From assembly GCA_009746045.1 (NCBI GenBank), contig RPFO01001081.1, positions 50,448-114,447 on the forward strand: 64,000 bases of DNA, written 5' to 3'. The notes under the pieces are model-generated. The model did no database searches. It saw only the letters and a program-made list of their open reading frames with translations, and was not told the origin of the DNA. A program made the translations under genes and the position numbers. Each line of letters begins with the position of its first letter. Position 1 is the first letter of the stretch. This document shows, piece after piece, positions 21,437 to 33,868 of this stretch. The stretch is from Mesostigma viride (lineage: Eukaryota > Streptophyta > Mesostigmatophyceae > Mesostigmatales > Mesostigmataceae).

Positions 21437-23145
21437 CTCGCGTTATTACATAACGCAATTTTTTGCGTTGTGAGGTTATAACGCAAAAAATTGCGTTGTT
21501 AACATGGAGTTCAAACAACTATTTCCCAATAGTTTAGAGGCCAAACAACTGCAGTCAGGCTTAGTTTATAACCCTAGGATCTCATAAAAAAATCCCCGTA
21601 CCCAAGTACCCAACGGTTGCCACGTGGCATCATGCAATGCCAGCTGTAAATCAGGACTTTTTAGGGAAGACGAAGGTGATGGCCGAACGAAATCGCGCGT
21701 ACCCACTGCAGTCCTGCTGTAGTCTAGCGACATGGCGCAGCTGTTTGACCCCAGGAAACGCGATCGTAACCTAATAGGAAGACATGTTAGCGTCCCAGCA
21801 ACATACTGGGGTGAGAAATGGGCCATTTGATAGGTGTCGGCAGCGTTCTTGCTGGAATAAACTGCGATCAGGCCGGACGATAGAAACGTTGACAGCAATA
21901 CCTTTCCGGCGTATTTTAAAGGATATATCGGTTTCTTTTTACTTTTTATGATACATAGTAGTCGTAAACGTGCAAGGGTGGCCAGAAATCGCCGAATCCA
22001 GCGACCATGCTGCACAGCTTTGGTGTGCCGAAATGCGCCATTTTGCGGCCACCGGCTGGGCCAAGGTAACGCCATCCATGCCTGGTAAAGCTTAAGCATC
22101 GTTTTCCTATCGATGTTTGACATTTATATATACGTTCTAGCTTGTGTAGCACATTCTTTTTGCACTATTCATGCTTTTCTTGACCCTGGCCTGGCCCCTT
22201 TCTAAAACACCATTCTTAGATGCTTCCCTCAGTCAGTTGACCTGCCACAGGGTGATGGTGATAAGTTTTAGAGGCTGTATGGGTTTGAATACCTCCATAT
22301 ATGTTTGTTATACATTTCCCATACACATATTGCATGAGTGTGAGGCAGTTGGCTGGTCTCTGTGGCATCATCAAGCACGTAACTGGTGAGTAAAAGCTTC
22401 CCATTGACAGCATGTGCCACCAGGTGTGCTGGCCATCACCTGGCAAGCTATAGCAGCTTAGGCCTAGTTTATCCTTGCTAGGGCAGGCTGAAATAGGCTC
22501 AACACCACTAGTTTGTTGGTGGCTGCCTCCTAGAATGCATGCCTTGCGTAGGGTGTCCGTACCACGTTACCTACGTGCATGGACAAGGTGGCCGCAGTGC
22601 CCGCTCTTCTCGTTAAGCGTGGCATGTGGCCAGCTTGTATTATTGGCTGCAGGTGGTTGCCCTGTCTTATTTTGACATATCTGGGCTTAGTTTGTGCATC
22701 TCCATGGGTTTATGCCCCCCAAGGGGCCCACGGTGCGTTTTGTGTGCACCCACTTGTCTACCCAGTGTTATAGTGTTATAATTTCATGGGTGTGGGGAAA
22801 ATAGGAGGGCTGCTTATTTCAAGCCCATATGCAGCCACGAGGGTCTACATATATTGCTTTTACTCCAAAAAATTCAGTGCCTGCAATACTTGACCCATGT
22901 GGCATACCGGCCCCTTGTAGTGTGAGGGGGTCATAGTTTACGAGACCCATGTGTCTTCAACTTTGAATTTCACATAGCCAGGCTGGGAATTACATGCCAA
23001 GACCATATACTACATTTTTTTATATATCTCAGAGAATTCATAACTGGCCTCAGATAGCCCATATCATGCTTGCTTCATTAGATGTGTTTAATTGAAATAA
23101 AGTGTTATAACGCAAAAAATTGCGTTATAAATGTGCTAACGCGAG
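21437..23145. mobile_element. E4: 1,709-bp TTAA-flanked element adjoining E3
   Basis: Flanked by TTAA (21,433-21,436, shared with E3, and 23,146-23,149). The inverted repeats begin CTCGCGTTA, and both ends then contain ATAACGCAATTTTTTGCGTT, itself nearly palindromic. The interior at about 21,822-22,588 is closely similar to E1's 6,617-7,387, although E1 and E4 have different termini. An open - strand stretch at 22,123-21,566 has no recognisable domain. Confidence 0.83.
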
Positions 23146-23149
23146 TTAA

Positions 23150-24885
23150 TTAATTAATGCTGCATTGTTGATCGAAGGAGATCAGACTTAGATCATCGAT
23201 CAAGGTTAATTTGGTGAACGATGACCCAATTACATTAACAACAATTGCTGGATCGACTTAATGCCTTGGACAAGGCCCGAGAGGCCCACGAGGCCAAATG
23301 CCATACTAGTGATAACTAACTACCTACTTATGTTTGTGATAAAGTACCTACTACTTTACAAGTGAAAAAAATGAAAGCTAACCTTGTCCTGTCGAGGAAC
23401 TTTGTGCCAAATAATTGGGATGGCCAGGATGGGCGCCCACTAGGTCAGCCATATGCCATTGGGTCCGCTAGGTTTACGATACCGCGTAACCTGAGGTTGG
23501 GCCACTAATGGTGGCTGAACTATAATTGCTATGCTTACATTCACACAGGCTGGAAGATGCAATCTGCAGCCACTCTCACAAACATGCTATGGATATGCAC
23601 CGAAAGATGAAGATTGCTCCCAGACTGGCAGGCATTACTAGTTAAAAAAGGTTGGTGGCTAGACACAACCCAAGCATCGTGGCAAGCACCGACGAACTCA
23701 ATTGAAACTGCCACAATGCCAGACCTTGGCTGGCAACTTGTCCAGTTTTCCAGTGACACTCTGGGTGGTGCTGCCTTGTCTATGTCGCACAACGAAAGGA
23801 CGAATAGGCCAGTTGAGGACACGAATCAATGAGGAAATCGTGTAAACGTTACCGGAAAGAAAGGCGCAGCTGGCATCCCAGCCTGGGAATGCGAGATTGC
23901 AGAGCTTGCCAAGTGACAGAGCTTGTCGTGCCCAAACTGAAGCCAGTCAAGAAAAGTCCCAAAACATCCTTGGGAGGCCGTTGGGAAAGCGGCCGTCCCA
24001 ACGCTAACACATGGCTGTCGCAACATGGCCATAATTCCTGCACCGGTGACCGCAAGCCTTGGATGCCGCGCGCATGAAGGGCACATGCATGAATGCACAA
24101 CATGCCGATCCCCTACGGTTGGGTGCTACCGATGGACCAGGCACTGACAGTTGTCACGGTGCAAGCAGTCACAGTTAAAAAAAAAAACGTCGCATTCGAT
24201 GGCATTTCGCTCCAAACAAATCGTTGCTGTCACCTATGCCGCCTCAAAACAAGACAGCTTCTTCCAAGGCATGCCCTGTTCAAACAGCACACAGGAAAAG
24301 GCCGCCAGCATCCAAGCGAGCCAGAAGTGGAGGGTGCACCAGATCCCGTCACGGCCGCTCATGGCCGCACCATGGTACTTGGGCGCGCGTTGCTGGCACT
24401 CCACTGCCCCGAGATATCGAGATGGGCTTGTCCACACAGCAAGCTGCTGTCAGACGCCGCTGTTGGCGCCCCGCCGATGCAAACCGACGTTCGAGTGCGT
24501 TGAACCACGCGCAGGCCACCTGAGGGCAGCCAGCGGCAGCGACGGCAAGCCACCTTGCAAGCGGGCGACATGCATTGTCGGTGAAAACGTTTTGCTCACG
24601 ATTACGTCTGCATCGGCATCCGCCATGCCTCATGACCACGCCTGCGGCTGCAATCACCATCACCTATGACGCCTCATGACCACGCCTGCGGCTCCATCCA
24701 TTGCTTCGGGTCCACGCACTCGCCCCCCACAAACAGGCCCCTGGTGGCGTCCACACGGGGGTGCATCGGCAGTCAGGAAGAAAAAACAAAACAAAAACAT
24801 ATGCACGTCAGCAGGCGAAAGAGGTTCCATTCCCTGACACACAACCCTTCATTCCCTGACACAAAGCCCAATCTCTGGTCACTGG
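23150..24885. other. Unassigned sequence downstream of the M23 gene
   Basis: No recognisable gene, RNA or mobile element. It may contain the 3' untranslated region or a missed last exon of the M23 peptidase gene, which reads toward it. Confidence 0.4.
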
Positions 24886-27800
24886 TCACCGCTCCCTAAC
24901 CACATGGGAGGGTGCCAGCATGCAAATACAGCCACAAGGACAGAAACCAACCCCGTGTGAAGCCATAGGCTGCACAAGTATGGCCACGAGATCACCAGGG
25001 CAGGCCTGACCACGCGCCCCTACCCACCAGTGCAGGTGCGGCCCGGTCGCAATGCCCGTGTCGCCCACCGTGCCGATCAGCTCACCCGCCTGCACCATCT
25101 TGCCCTCGCTGGTGTGGGTGGGGAATAGCAGGGAAGGGTCGGTGGGAACAGCAGGCATGCGGAACGCAGCAAGGGCAAGGCACTTAAGTTCATCTTCCCC
25201 TTGCTGGGTGGAGAATAGCGCAGGAGGGGGGGCATGACAGCGCAGGGGGATGGGTGTGTGGCATGCCAACGAGGAGTATGGTGAGGATGATGCAGCAAGG
25301 GTGAGGCGTGCTGCCGTCGCGCGGTAGGGTGAGAGACATCAGGCGACACCTCAGCGCATTTGGAACACGGCCGTGGCGCAGTGCAGCAAAACACACAGGC
25401 AACGCACTAGCGAGTGATGGTGCAGCAGGTCCAATCCAATCCAGTCCAGTCCGGTAAACAGAGCAAGACTAAAGGAAGGTTATGAACCAGCAGGCCTGGG
25501 AAATGGATGGCCAGAGAAATGACCCGTGTGGCGCTACTTGCAAAACTAAGGTCTAGCACTACTGCCCTCCAGAGACAGGCCCACTCACGTGGTTGCGATG
25601 CTGTCGAGGTGCATGAGGATGGAGACCACCCCATGGCCATGGTCGATGCCCACCACGTTGCCCGTGAGCGGGAAGCCCTCCTTCTCCAACCCGCGCAGGA
25701 TAACGCGGCCGCCGCTGGGGGCCACCACCGGCTTGCCCTTGTCCGCGCCATAGTCCACTCCGCGGTGGTAGTAGCTGCGGGGGGTTGTCAACAGAAACAC
25801 GAAACGCTTGAGTGCATGGCTAGACACGCGTAACCCTAGTCCAAGCCGCGGTGGTAGCAGCTGCGGGGGGTATCAATAAAAACATAAAAAGCTGCGGGGG
25901 TAATAAATAGATGATGCAGCCAGCAGCCTAGGGGGTAGAGGGGATAGGGTGGCGGTTGCAGATGGCATGCGCATGGGTGAGGATGGACAGGTGGCATGCG
26001 CATGGGTGAGGATGGACAGGTGGCATGCGCATGGGTGAGGATGGACAGGTGGCATGCGCGTGGGTGAGGATTCTTTATTGTAACCAAAGCCCTCACCGAC
26101 CTCCACCCACACCACAAATCGGTTGCACCTGTTGCACATTCTAAAAGCATCCAGCCAAAATTATTGGCGCAAAACGCTCACTTTCACGCAGGACTCCCGG
26201 GATCGGGTGAAGGCCGAGCTCGTCGCTCATAATGCAGGTAGCAAATAATGGTAAAGATAGATGGCACTTTTCTTCTTCTGCTGATAGCACTTTTCTTCTT
26301 CTACAGATAGCACTTTTCTTCTTCTACTGATAGCACTTTTCTTCTGCTGCTGATAGCACTTTTCTTCTTGTACTGATAGCACTTTTCTTCTTCTACAGAT
26401 AGCACTTTTCTTCTTCTACTGATAGCACTTTTCTTCTTCTGCTGATAGCCTCTTTTCTTAAAATCGTAAGAGCCTCAATGTTTCATTACTCGCGGCCCCG
26501 CCGCGTGGTTCAGGGACCACACGCTCATGAACACCCACGAACACTCAGGCACATGGGCGAGGATGGACAGGTGGCAGGCGCATGGGTGATGATTGACAGG
26601 TGGCATGCGCATGGGTGATGATTGACAGGTGGCATGCGCATGGGCGAGGATGGACAGGTGGCATGCGCATGGGCGAGGATGGACAGGTGGCATGCGCATG
26701 GGCGAGGATGGACAGGTGGCATGCGCATGGGCGAGGATGGACAGGTGGCAGGCGCATGGGCGAGGATGGACAGGTGGGATGCGCGAGGAACAACTTTTGT
26801 TGAACCCAAAGCCCTCACGACCACTACAGTACTGTGTACTCACCCGCGCGCATACTCCCCGTTGTACGTGCGCTGCAGGCCGTACTCGGTGGTAACCACG
26901 CCATCCGAGGGCACCACGAAGGGGCCGCGCCAGAGCTGCTCGCTGCTGCGTGTCGCCACCACCGATGAGATGCGGCCCGACTCAGTGCGCGTGCCTGTGC
27001 CCACGAGGGTGGTGACGTTTGCAAGCACAGCGATCAAGTTTAGGGTGCAAGCAAGGCTCAGTGCGCGTGCCAGCGCCCAACATGGTGCAAGCAAACATGC
27101 ATGCATCAACACTCTTTAGTACGTTCCTAAAATCGTCTCCGCGAGTGTGCCTGTGGGCAAGAGGACAGGTTGCAAGCATAGACACAGCGTAGAGGCAAAC
27201 GCGCTGAATATGGCTCAGTGCGCCTGCCTGCGGGCAAACATATGAACACACAGCGACAAAGCGTGGCAGATGGAAGCACCGAAGCTGTTTGGGTACAGCG
27301 ACAAGGCGTGGCGGATGAAAGCGTTGGGTTGCAACCAAACCGCCAGAAAGCGTTGGGTTGCAACCAAACCGCCACGCGGGCACAGACGGAGACACGAGGG
27401 CCCACCCCCCGCCACCCACCAATAAGGGGCGCCTTGCTGGGCCCCAGCCAGATGTGCTGGACGGGGAAGTCCTTCTTCTTCACTGCCACAAACGTGACGT
27501 GCCTGCGGTTGTGCCGGCCGTCGCGCACCTCCACCTGTGCAGGGTACACAGATGCACAGTTTGGGTTAAGGGGAAGAAACGATTAGATGAATTGTAGCTA
27601 TGATAGGGGTTGGTAGGTTAGGCCATCTTGCACCCCCACCTGTGCAGGTACACGGGGAAGAAACAGGTCGACGAACCGTAGCCATGTTAGGGTTGCCAAT
27701 CGTGCTATGCTAGGTGAAGGTAAGCGATCCTGGATCTCCACCTGGCAGCGTGCAGAAGCAACACACGGACAGGCAAGGGTGCCGCGATGTAACAATGCAG

Positions 27801-30002
27801 GGCGTGCACTGATCGGTCAGGGCGCCGTGCACATGCACGTCCAGCATCCACTGTTCGGCCTTGATAACCTGACAAATGCAAGCTCGCGTGAGCTCCTACC
27901 CTTTGGATCTCATCAGTGGGCGTCTGCTTTCCACATGGCTAGTGGCGACGCAACCCTCCACACATGTGGCCGATGGCCGAACCAACGATATGCATACGCA
28001 CTGTTGCGTCAAGACTCGCTCACGGTTTTGCAACTATCACAGCTGGCAGTGGGCAGCATGAACAGGTCCCCCACGGATCCACACGACCCCCCCAAGACCC
28101 CACAGACCCCACCCGCCCGCCCTCCTGAGGTGCTTGCATGGCTGTTTCCATTCTAGCCACTGTGAGCGGCCTGGTACCATGCAGAGACGCCCATCGACAA
28201 ACACAGCACAAGCACGAGCTTGGACTGACACTCGTACAGGCAGTGAACAAACAAACCAGCACGCAGCAGTGTAGCCCCCCCCCTAACAGAACACAAACAG
28301 CCACGCAAGCTCACCGTGACCTTGACCACGCGCGGCTCGTCCAGCGGCGTGGTGGGCACGAGCGCACGCCACCGCCAGTCCCACTGCTGCGCGCCCCCTC
28401 CGCTGGCCCCGCCCTCTCCCGCCCCGCCCCCTCGCCCCTCGCTCCCTTCCCACCCCCCTCGCCGGGCATGGTCGACACCCCCCTCCTCGGCCCCACTCCT
28501 CCGCTCCGGCGTCGGTGTCGCCCCTTCCTCCACCTGCCTTCCCCCCCGCTGCTTGCGACTGGCACCGCCCCGCTTGGCCTTGCTGCCGCCGCTGTTGGCA
28601 CCCCCGCCCCCTAGGGTGCCCCCCCCCAGCAGGGACAGGTGGTCGACCTCCCGCCCTGAGGTCTCCCCGCTGGTCCCGAACGCGCGCGGGTGCAGCCGCT
28701 TGACGACCACGTTGGCCGTGTGCACGGGGACGGGCTTGTCGTCGCATGTCACGCGCACGTGGGTCAGGCCCAGCGCGTCCCTGTGCGCACAAGCGAGGGC
28801 GTGATGACAACTGTGTCAGTGAGAAGAGTCAGACTGTGCGGCACGATGTAGCGTGTGCCGTGATAACCAGGTACAGGCCCGTTAGCACGCGTGGGATGGT
28901 GTATGTTCACAAGCCCGTTAGCACGCGTGGGATGGTGTATGTTCACAAGCCCGTTAGCACGCGTGGGATGGTGTATGTTCGCAAGCCCGTTAGCACGCGT
29001 GGGATGGTGTATGTTCGCAAGCCCGTTAGCACGCGTGGGATGGTGTATGATCACAAGCCCGTTAGCACGCGTGGGAAACTACAAAACGGTCATACTGAAG
29101 TATGGGTTATAACACATGGGTAGGGTTGTCTGTATAATCATTTCTGCGTGCGTGCAAAACTGCGTCAGATACTATAGCTATGAGTGCGATACAATAAATA
29201 GTCAGAAGTCTATAACTTGGGAGAGCGACCCCTTATGGTGTTTAGTGTATACAAACACCAGCTTGTAAGAATACGCATAGGCAAGTGCAAGGAAGTGCAT
29301 GCCCATCCGCAGCAGTACCATCCTCGTGGTCACACATGACTTATTCTTCAGAATGGCCTGGACCAGAGCCACCCAGCACAGGAAATGCACCCACATTCTA
29401 ATGGGTGTGACAAGAGATGCCAGGGCCCTAAAACTCAACACATTTAAGGTCGCGGACTGGATGGAGTGTGTCCTCTTCCTTGCGTTTGTGCTTTACCGAA
29501 GAATGTCATCAAGTGCGCGCCAAAGAAGTCGACTCGGGAGCGTACGGGACTCGTACCTGATTGCCATGTGGGCGCGATCAAGAGGGTCGCGTGCTGGCCT
29601 TTGCGAGATAAGGACCGCCAGAGTGTCGCCCTGGAGCGCCTGGCGCGAGGAGAGGAGGACGAGTGGCTCAAAGGGCTGGCGCGCGGGGATGAATGGGAGA
29701 GCCTCAAGCTGCGTTTCGAACTGCTGCATTGCGTCCGCGAGGATGGTGGTGGTGTCATCTAGTAGCCGCCTCAGCGTGAGAGGGAATGCTACCTCTTCGG
29801 ACTTAGCGGAGGCCATGCCAAGAGACGCAAAGTCAGGGTTCCCGGCATCGCCCTTGGCCACGCGACCGCCAAGGAAATTCGCCAAGTTGAAGCCAGAATT
29901 GGCCGCAGATTTCTCGCGCAGAGTCACAACGGGATGCTGCTTTTCATGGTGATTAGGAAAAACGAAAGGAAAAATCCCGTTACGGGCAGGTTTGGATGCC
30001 AT
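24886..30002 (-). CDS. M23-family (LytM-type) metallopeptidase, six exons
   Basis: Exons 30,002-29,557; 28,780-28,315; 27,534-27,420; 26,994-26,844; 25,774-25,589; 25,108-24,886. All junctions are GT-AG and phases match, giving about 528 residues. The product is a zinc endopeptidase of the kind that cuts peptide bridges in peptidoglycan. An N-terminal QGDTLAVLI strand and RALVPTTPLDEP block (Ig-like domain of cyanobacterial M23 proteins) precede FPVQHIWLGPSK, LWRGPFVVPSDG and TEYGLQRTYNGEYARG. The catalytic domain follows: HRGVDYG (zinc ligands about His396 and Asp400), GIDHGHGVVSILMHLD, and GPHLHW (His479/His481). Relative to cyanobacterial proteins it has an extra Gly/Arg-rich insert in exon 2 (about residues 190-270). 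No clear transit peptide is visible. The final 45 residues are doubtful, because a TGG|GTAGGG donor in exon 6 could lead to another exon. Likely of plastid/cyanobacterial origin (inference). Confidence 0.87.
25955..26070. repeat. 29-bp minisatellite, first array (intron 4 of the M23 gene)
   Basis: About four copies of GGTGGCATGCGCATGGGTGA-GGATGGACA (29 bp). The same unit recurs at 26,550-26,780 in the same intron. Confidence 0.9.
26262..26457. repeat. 23-bp pyrimidine-rich minisatellite (intron 4 of the M23 gene)
   Basis: About eight copies of GATAGCACTTTTCTTCTTCT plus ACT. On the - strand, which is the gene's sense strand, it is purine-rich. Confidence 0.9.
26550..26780. repeat. 29-bp minisatellite, second array (intron 4 of the M23 gene)
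   Basis: About eight copies of the same 29-bp unit as at 25,955, with GGGCGA replacing GGGTGA in most copies. It stops about 60 bp before exon 4. Confidence 0.9.
28878..29076. repeat. 36-bp minisatellite (intron 1 of the M23 gene)
   Basis: About six copies of CCCGTTAGCACGCGTGGGAT followed by GGTGTATGTTCACAAG. Copies differ at one or two positions. Confidence 0.92.
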
Positions 30003-31931
30003 GTAGAGGACAATGTCGCTAACACCGCGAGGATATACAGCTGTAGTAACCGAAAAGCGCAGATAAACGTATTAAGGACACTTGGCGGATAGTGTAGCAG
30101 CAGGACCTTTGTGTTCGAGACAGTAAGGCATGAAATTTTGAATTAAGAGCTGCAATGCTTGAGTGCGTACTAATTTTCAGCAGCTGCCCCGATCGGCAGG
30201 TGCCATGGCCGCTTTTTCTCGCTGATAAACACAGTCAGTGTTTTCCCTCGCCCGTTGCCCGTTGGCAAAAACTTTCCGTTGAACGGGTCTGCACTGGAGC
30301 ACGTCTTACGGTACGGACAATCTCGCGCCGCGCCCGCCGTGAACCGCCCAAACGGGCGGGAAGAGATCTCAAAATCTTTTCCATGTAATGTTTTTCGCCC
30401 CACTGGAGTTACCGAAATTTTTACGAAGCTAGAGATCTCAAAATCAATCAAAATCATCTGCCGCGCTGGCAGGAGCTGAAATGAGAAGACGTGATGAACA
30501 CGTCTGATGAATTTCTACTCACGGCTAGGCAGAAAAACTTAATCTGCGCTCCTGCTGCGCATGCGAATTTGGGCATGGCGGCAAGGTCGAGGAATGGAGA
30601 GCAAACAAGACGTAATCCCCTCCCCCCCACAAAAGTTTACCTGATGCAAGTCTAAACACTGGACTAGCCTTCTAAAACTTGCGTGTTTACAGCGGTAGCC
30701 CCCTGCGGCACCTACAGTACCACGTGCTCCTGACGTGCTCCTATTTTTGGACTCAAAGCTTATCCTCCGTGGCCGTAAGTAGTGGCACGTGTCTTGAAAT
30801 GGAGAGAGAGGTCCTTGGCGGCCATGGCTGGTCAGCATATTCTCGAAATAGTTTATTTTCACCCAGTGGCGACTGGCGAGCCCACGGGACCCTTCTTGGA
30901 TTATGGTAGAATTGGATTATGGTAGAAAACTTTCCTTGAAGGAAAGACGTCACACTCCATGTGATTTACAGAAGGAAAGGAAAGACCTCGGACGCGGCTT
31001 GAGATACAGAAAAGCATAATTGTGTTTCGAAGTGTGCCTGGGAACAGCAAAAAAAAGGCTTAAACGAAGAAAGAGGAAGAAGAGGCCGGGTTAGGGTTAC
31101 TGCTGAGGAAGTAGGAAAGCAGGAAGAGGGCTAAAGGAAGCTACGCCCGATATTAGCCCGCTCGGCCTAGGATAATAAACGTTGCACAATCTTCAGTGGT
31201 TTTTAATGATACAGAGCTCTCGATTTGAAAACCCGCCAATTGGAAACCCTTCCGATGTCTTATTTCCGTCGTGCGGTGAGCGCGATGCATACTGCGCCCT
31301 AGCTAGGCCAGCCCTTGCTATGTGGCTAGTCCTGTCTGGCGCCCTACCAGGCTAACTAATACTTAGCCCTAGCCAGTGCAGGAGACAACCAGCGCAGGCC
31401 AGAAATCGGGAGAATCCGGACCATGGTAGCTCGAGCCTGCCGTTATCTTGTCCGCGTGTTCGAGTCGTCCAGGATGATGAATATGAATGGTGATGGAAAT
31501 GTGTAGCCTTGTGCATTGAAATTATGGCTGGCTTACGTGTAGAGGGACTAGATGACCTAGACGGTGGGGCCGGAAACAGCTTGCTTGATCAGGGCGTGTG
31601 TTTCGAGCCACTGGCCGGGAGTGTCTAGGGGTAAGCACCATTGCTGCGATCGCTCTCCCACCATTTACGAGGAAATACCCGCAAATGGGAAACCACTGAA
31701 AAGGTCTAGCTAGTCAGTCATTACGTTAGCACTGCCATGATTCCAAACGTCCAAGAACTGCACACGGTGCAAAGGCAAAAATCTGGAGGACATCACTTTC
31801 AAATGTGCGGCGGGAACCAAAAGCCCGCGTATGCCAGAGAACATCGTGTTGCTGCAGCGACGCGACGATGTGGACAACGAATCCAGTTCCAAGCTCGGAA
31901 CGGCCGCAAAGGAGATCTGGCACCACAGGGT
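30003..31931. other. Unassigned sequence upstream of the M23 gene
   Basis: The 5' flank of the M23 gene and unclassified DNA. The promoter must lie just above 30,002 but I cannot point to a motif. Nothing else is recognisable. Confidence 0.4.
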
Positions 31932-32511
31932 TCAGATGTGCGGAGATACTACGCGATGCCGGTCCATGGCCTGTTTGTAGAGCTTGTGCCAAGGGGCAGC
32001 ACGGAACAGATGTGGGTGACGTTGCAAAAAACACCGGACTTGACGGAGCATAATGTCTTGGTCATAGTCTTTGACCAAACAAACAATGCAAGAATTCAAC
32101 AAGAGTCGTGATGAAATCCACACGACACGAACAAAGACGGGGAAAACGATGCAACTGACTAAGAACAACACCATATTTTGCTGTGACAGTGGGAAAGGAG
32201 ACTATGAATATCGGGGTAGCGAATAAAAGGAATTTGCTGATATTTAGGATCCTTGCGCTTATCATAGACAGCGGTACGCCAGCCCTTCTTGTATGGGTAA
32301 TGTTAAGATCGAGGTAATTGCAACTAGTTTCCTCCGACGTGAGCTTTAATGTGACGGACGCTTGCGGGTAGATGCCGGGCAGACCAGCGGTGATATAATA
32401 ATGGGTTGCGAAATCAGGGTTGTCGAAAGCAATGACATCATCAATGTATCGACATGTGTGGATAAAACGCCTGATGACAACATCATCATTTGAGGCAATG
32501 AGATTCTCCAC
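31932..32511 (-). pseudogene. Penelope-like (or related) reverse transcriptase fragment
   Basis: The - strand reads CRYIDDVIAF (RT catalytic YxDD box, here YIDD), then GIYPQASVTLKLTSEE, NYLDLNITH, a hydrophobic block with FPTVTAKYGV and SQLHRFPRLC. After a frame change near 32,062 it continues DYDQDIMLRQVRCFLQRHP. This order (YxDD, IYP..L.L, LDL.I, SQ..R..R.C) is that of Penelope-like retroelements and relatives. Only the second half of the RT domain is present, with frameshifts; the GIY-YIG endonuclease expected in some Penelope elements is not visible. A dead remnant. Confidence 0.62.
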
Positions 32512-32517
32512 GAATGC

Positions 32518-32640
32518 AAGCTCATTAATTAATTAATTAATAGACACGTGACTGCGTCACGTGAGCATTAAGTCCTCAGTGGGAGGGGAACATGGGGATG
32601 GAATTAATTAATTAATTAATTAATTAATTAATTAACCCAT
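32518..32640. repeat. TTAA-repeat tracts with short palindromes
   Basis: ATTA/TTAA microsatellites at 32,522-32,542 and 32,603-32,636 surround a small segment containing CACGTGAC-TGC-GTCACGTG (about 32,547). A nearly perfect 22-bp palindrome AGTGTATGTGATCGCATACACT (about 32,650) follows. These tracts resemble the TAAT tails of LINE copies elsewhere in the window. Confidence 0.6.
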
Positions 32641-33436
32641 AGTCCGAAAAGTGTATGTGATCGCATACACTTTGACTTAACGTAATAAACCACGTAATTC
32701 CCGGAGCGCCGCGCCACCCGTGACGGATGGAAGTTGTCCGGTGGGTCTGGGAACACTTAGGGACGAAGGTGATGTATAGGTTTGGGGGGGGGTTTCGCCA
32801 TAGCTTGGTAATTACAACGTGCATTGAGAAAGTATCACGTGACTTTGGCGGGAAATTTTCACTCTCGCGCGCGCGCAACGAGATATGGCTGCCAACGTGC
32901 CGTTATCAGGGAAATTTGCGTCTCGCGGCTAGAAACGGTTAAGAATGTTGCTCAGAATGATGATGCGTGATTTTCGTAGGTCAGGCATGGCCAGATTTTT
33001 AGGATTGGGAAAATACAGGTAGGAAAATACTGCCTTCTTGGTCGTCAGTGCCAGACAAGTCATCGCCTATCATATGTCAATTTTCTCCTTATGGCCGGGC
33101 AGTCTGCGCCAGCCCGAGCATCCAGGTTTGCTACGGGATGTCCCCTGCAGCATTTGCTGCGAATGCGGACGCATTTATAGGTCATCTTTGAACGAAACAT
33201 CAACCTGGTAATCATAAAGGATGCATGCTTGACGCGGCTATGGCGGCCTATGCCCGTAGAGCCACGGTATCTGTGAGTTATGGTGGTCCCGGCCAGCGGA
33301 CCCCGGGAAGGACATGAACGAGCTGGGTACGACAACGTATTTGCGTGTTGTTTGCAGCGGAATTCGTCTCCCATGCAATATATATGACGATTTTATCTTT
33401 GCATATTTCAGCAAGCTTTCATGCCTGTTGTAGAGA

Positions 33437-33868
33437 GTGGTTTCAGCCCTGAAAGTGCCCAGTTTATGGCATATCTTTGGAGTGTATCATTCCGTTAGTG
33501 CAGGTAGGCAACGTGTTTGTATTCCAGCACTTTTGGCAGCATTTTATAGCTTTTTACGCCGCCTGCAGCTTGTAGGGCACCTAGCTCGCACCAACCAGGT
33601 AGACACCTCACGTGGCCCCCCCGCAGGACTGCGACCAGCCCAGCCTGGCCGGCACCTCCTGACGTGGGCTGGGCCTAGTGATGTTAGACGCCGCAAGGCC
33701 CGCACCTTTAAGGAACAGCTAGTAGAGGACATGGGGGGCCTCGGCCTCTCCGTGATTTGGAAGAAGATGATGGACAAGGCCAAGTGGGCCCAGGTCATAG
33801 AGGACAATGAGCCCCCCCCAGTGGGGAAGCGCCCGCGTGTGCAATCCCGCGGGAGGCACGCCAGATAG
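33437..33868 (+). pseudogene. LINE reverse transcriptase, C-terminal end
   Basis: Encodes LVGHLARTNQ followed by RRRKARTFKEQLVEDMGG, LGLSVIWKKMMDKAKWAQVI, and ends RVQSRGRHAR. The GH(L/V)AR motif and the later W...A.D+..W pattern are those of the extreme C-terminus of LINE ORF2 proteins. Only this end is present, as expected for a 5'-truncated LINE insertion. Confidence 0.6.

Noticed and set aside
28136..28810. Multiple Pro/Ser/Arg-rich ORFs over exon 2 of the M23 gene
   Set aside because: Shadows of the GC-rich, Gly/Arg-rich insert in the real exon.
24886..30002. M23 peptidase as bacterial contamination
   Set aside because: Five phase-matched GT-AG introns split conserved blocks, so it is a nuclear gene.
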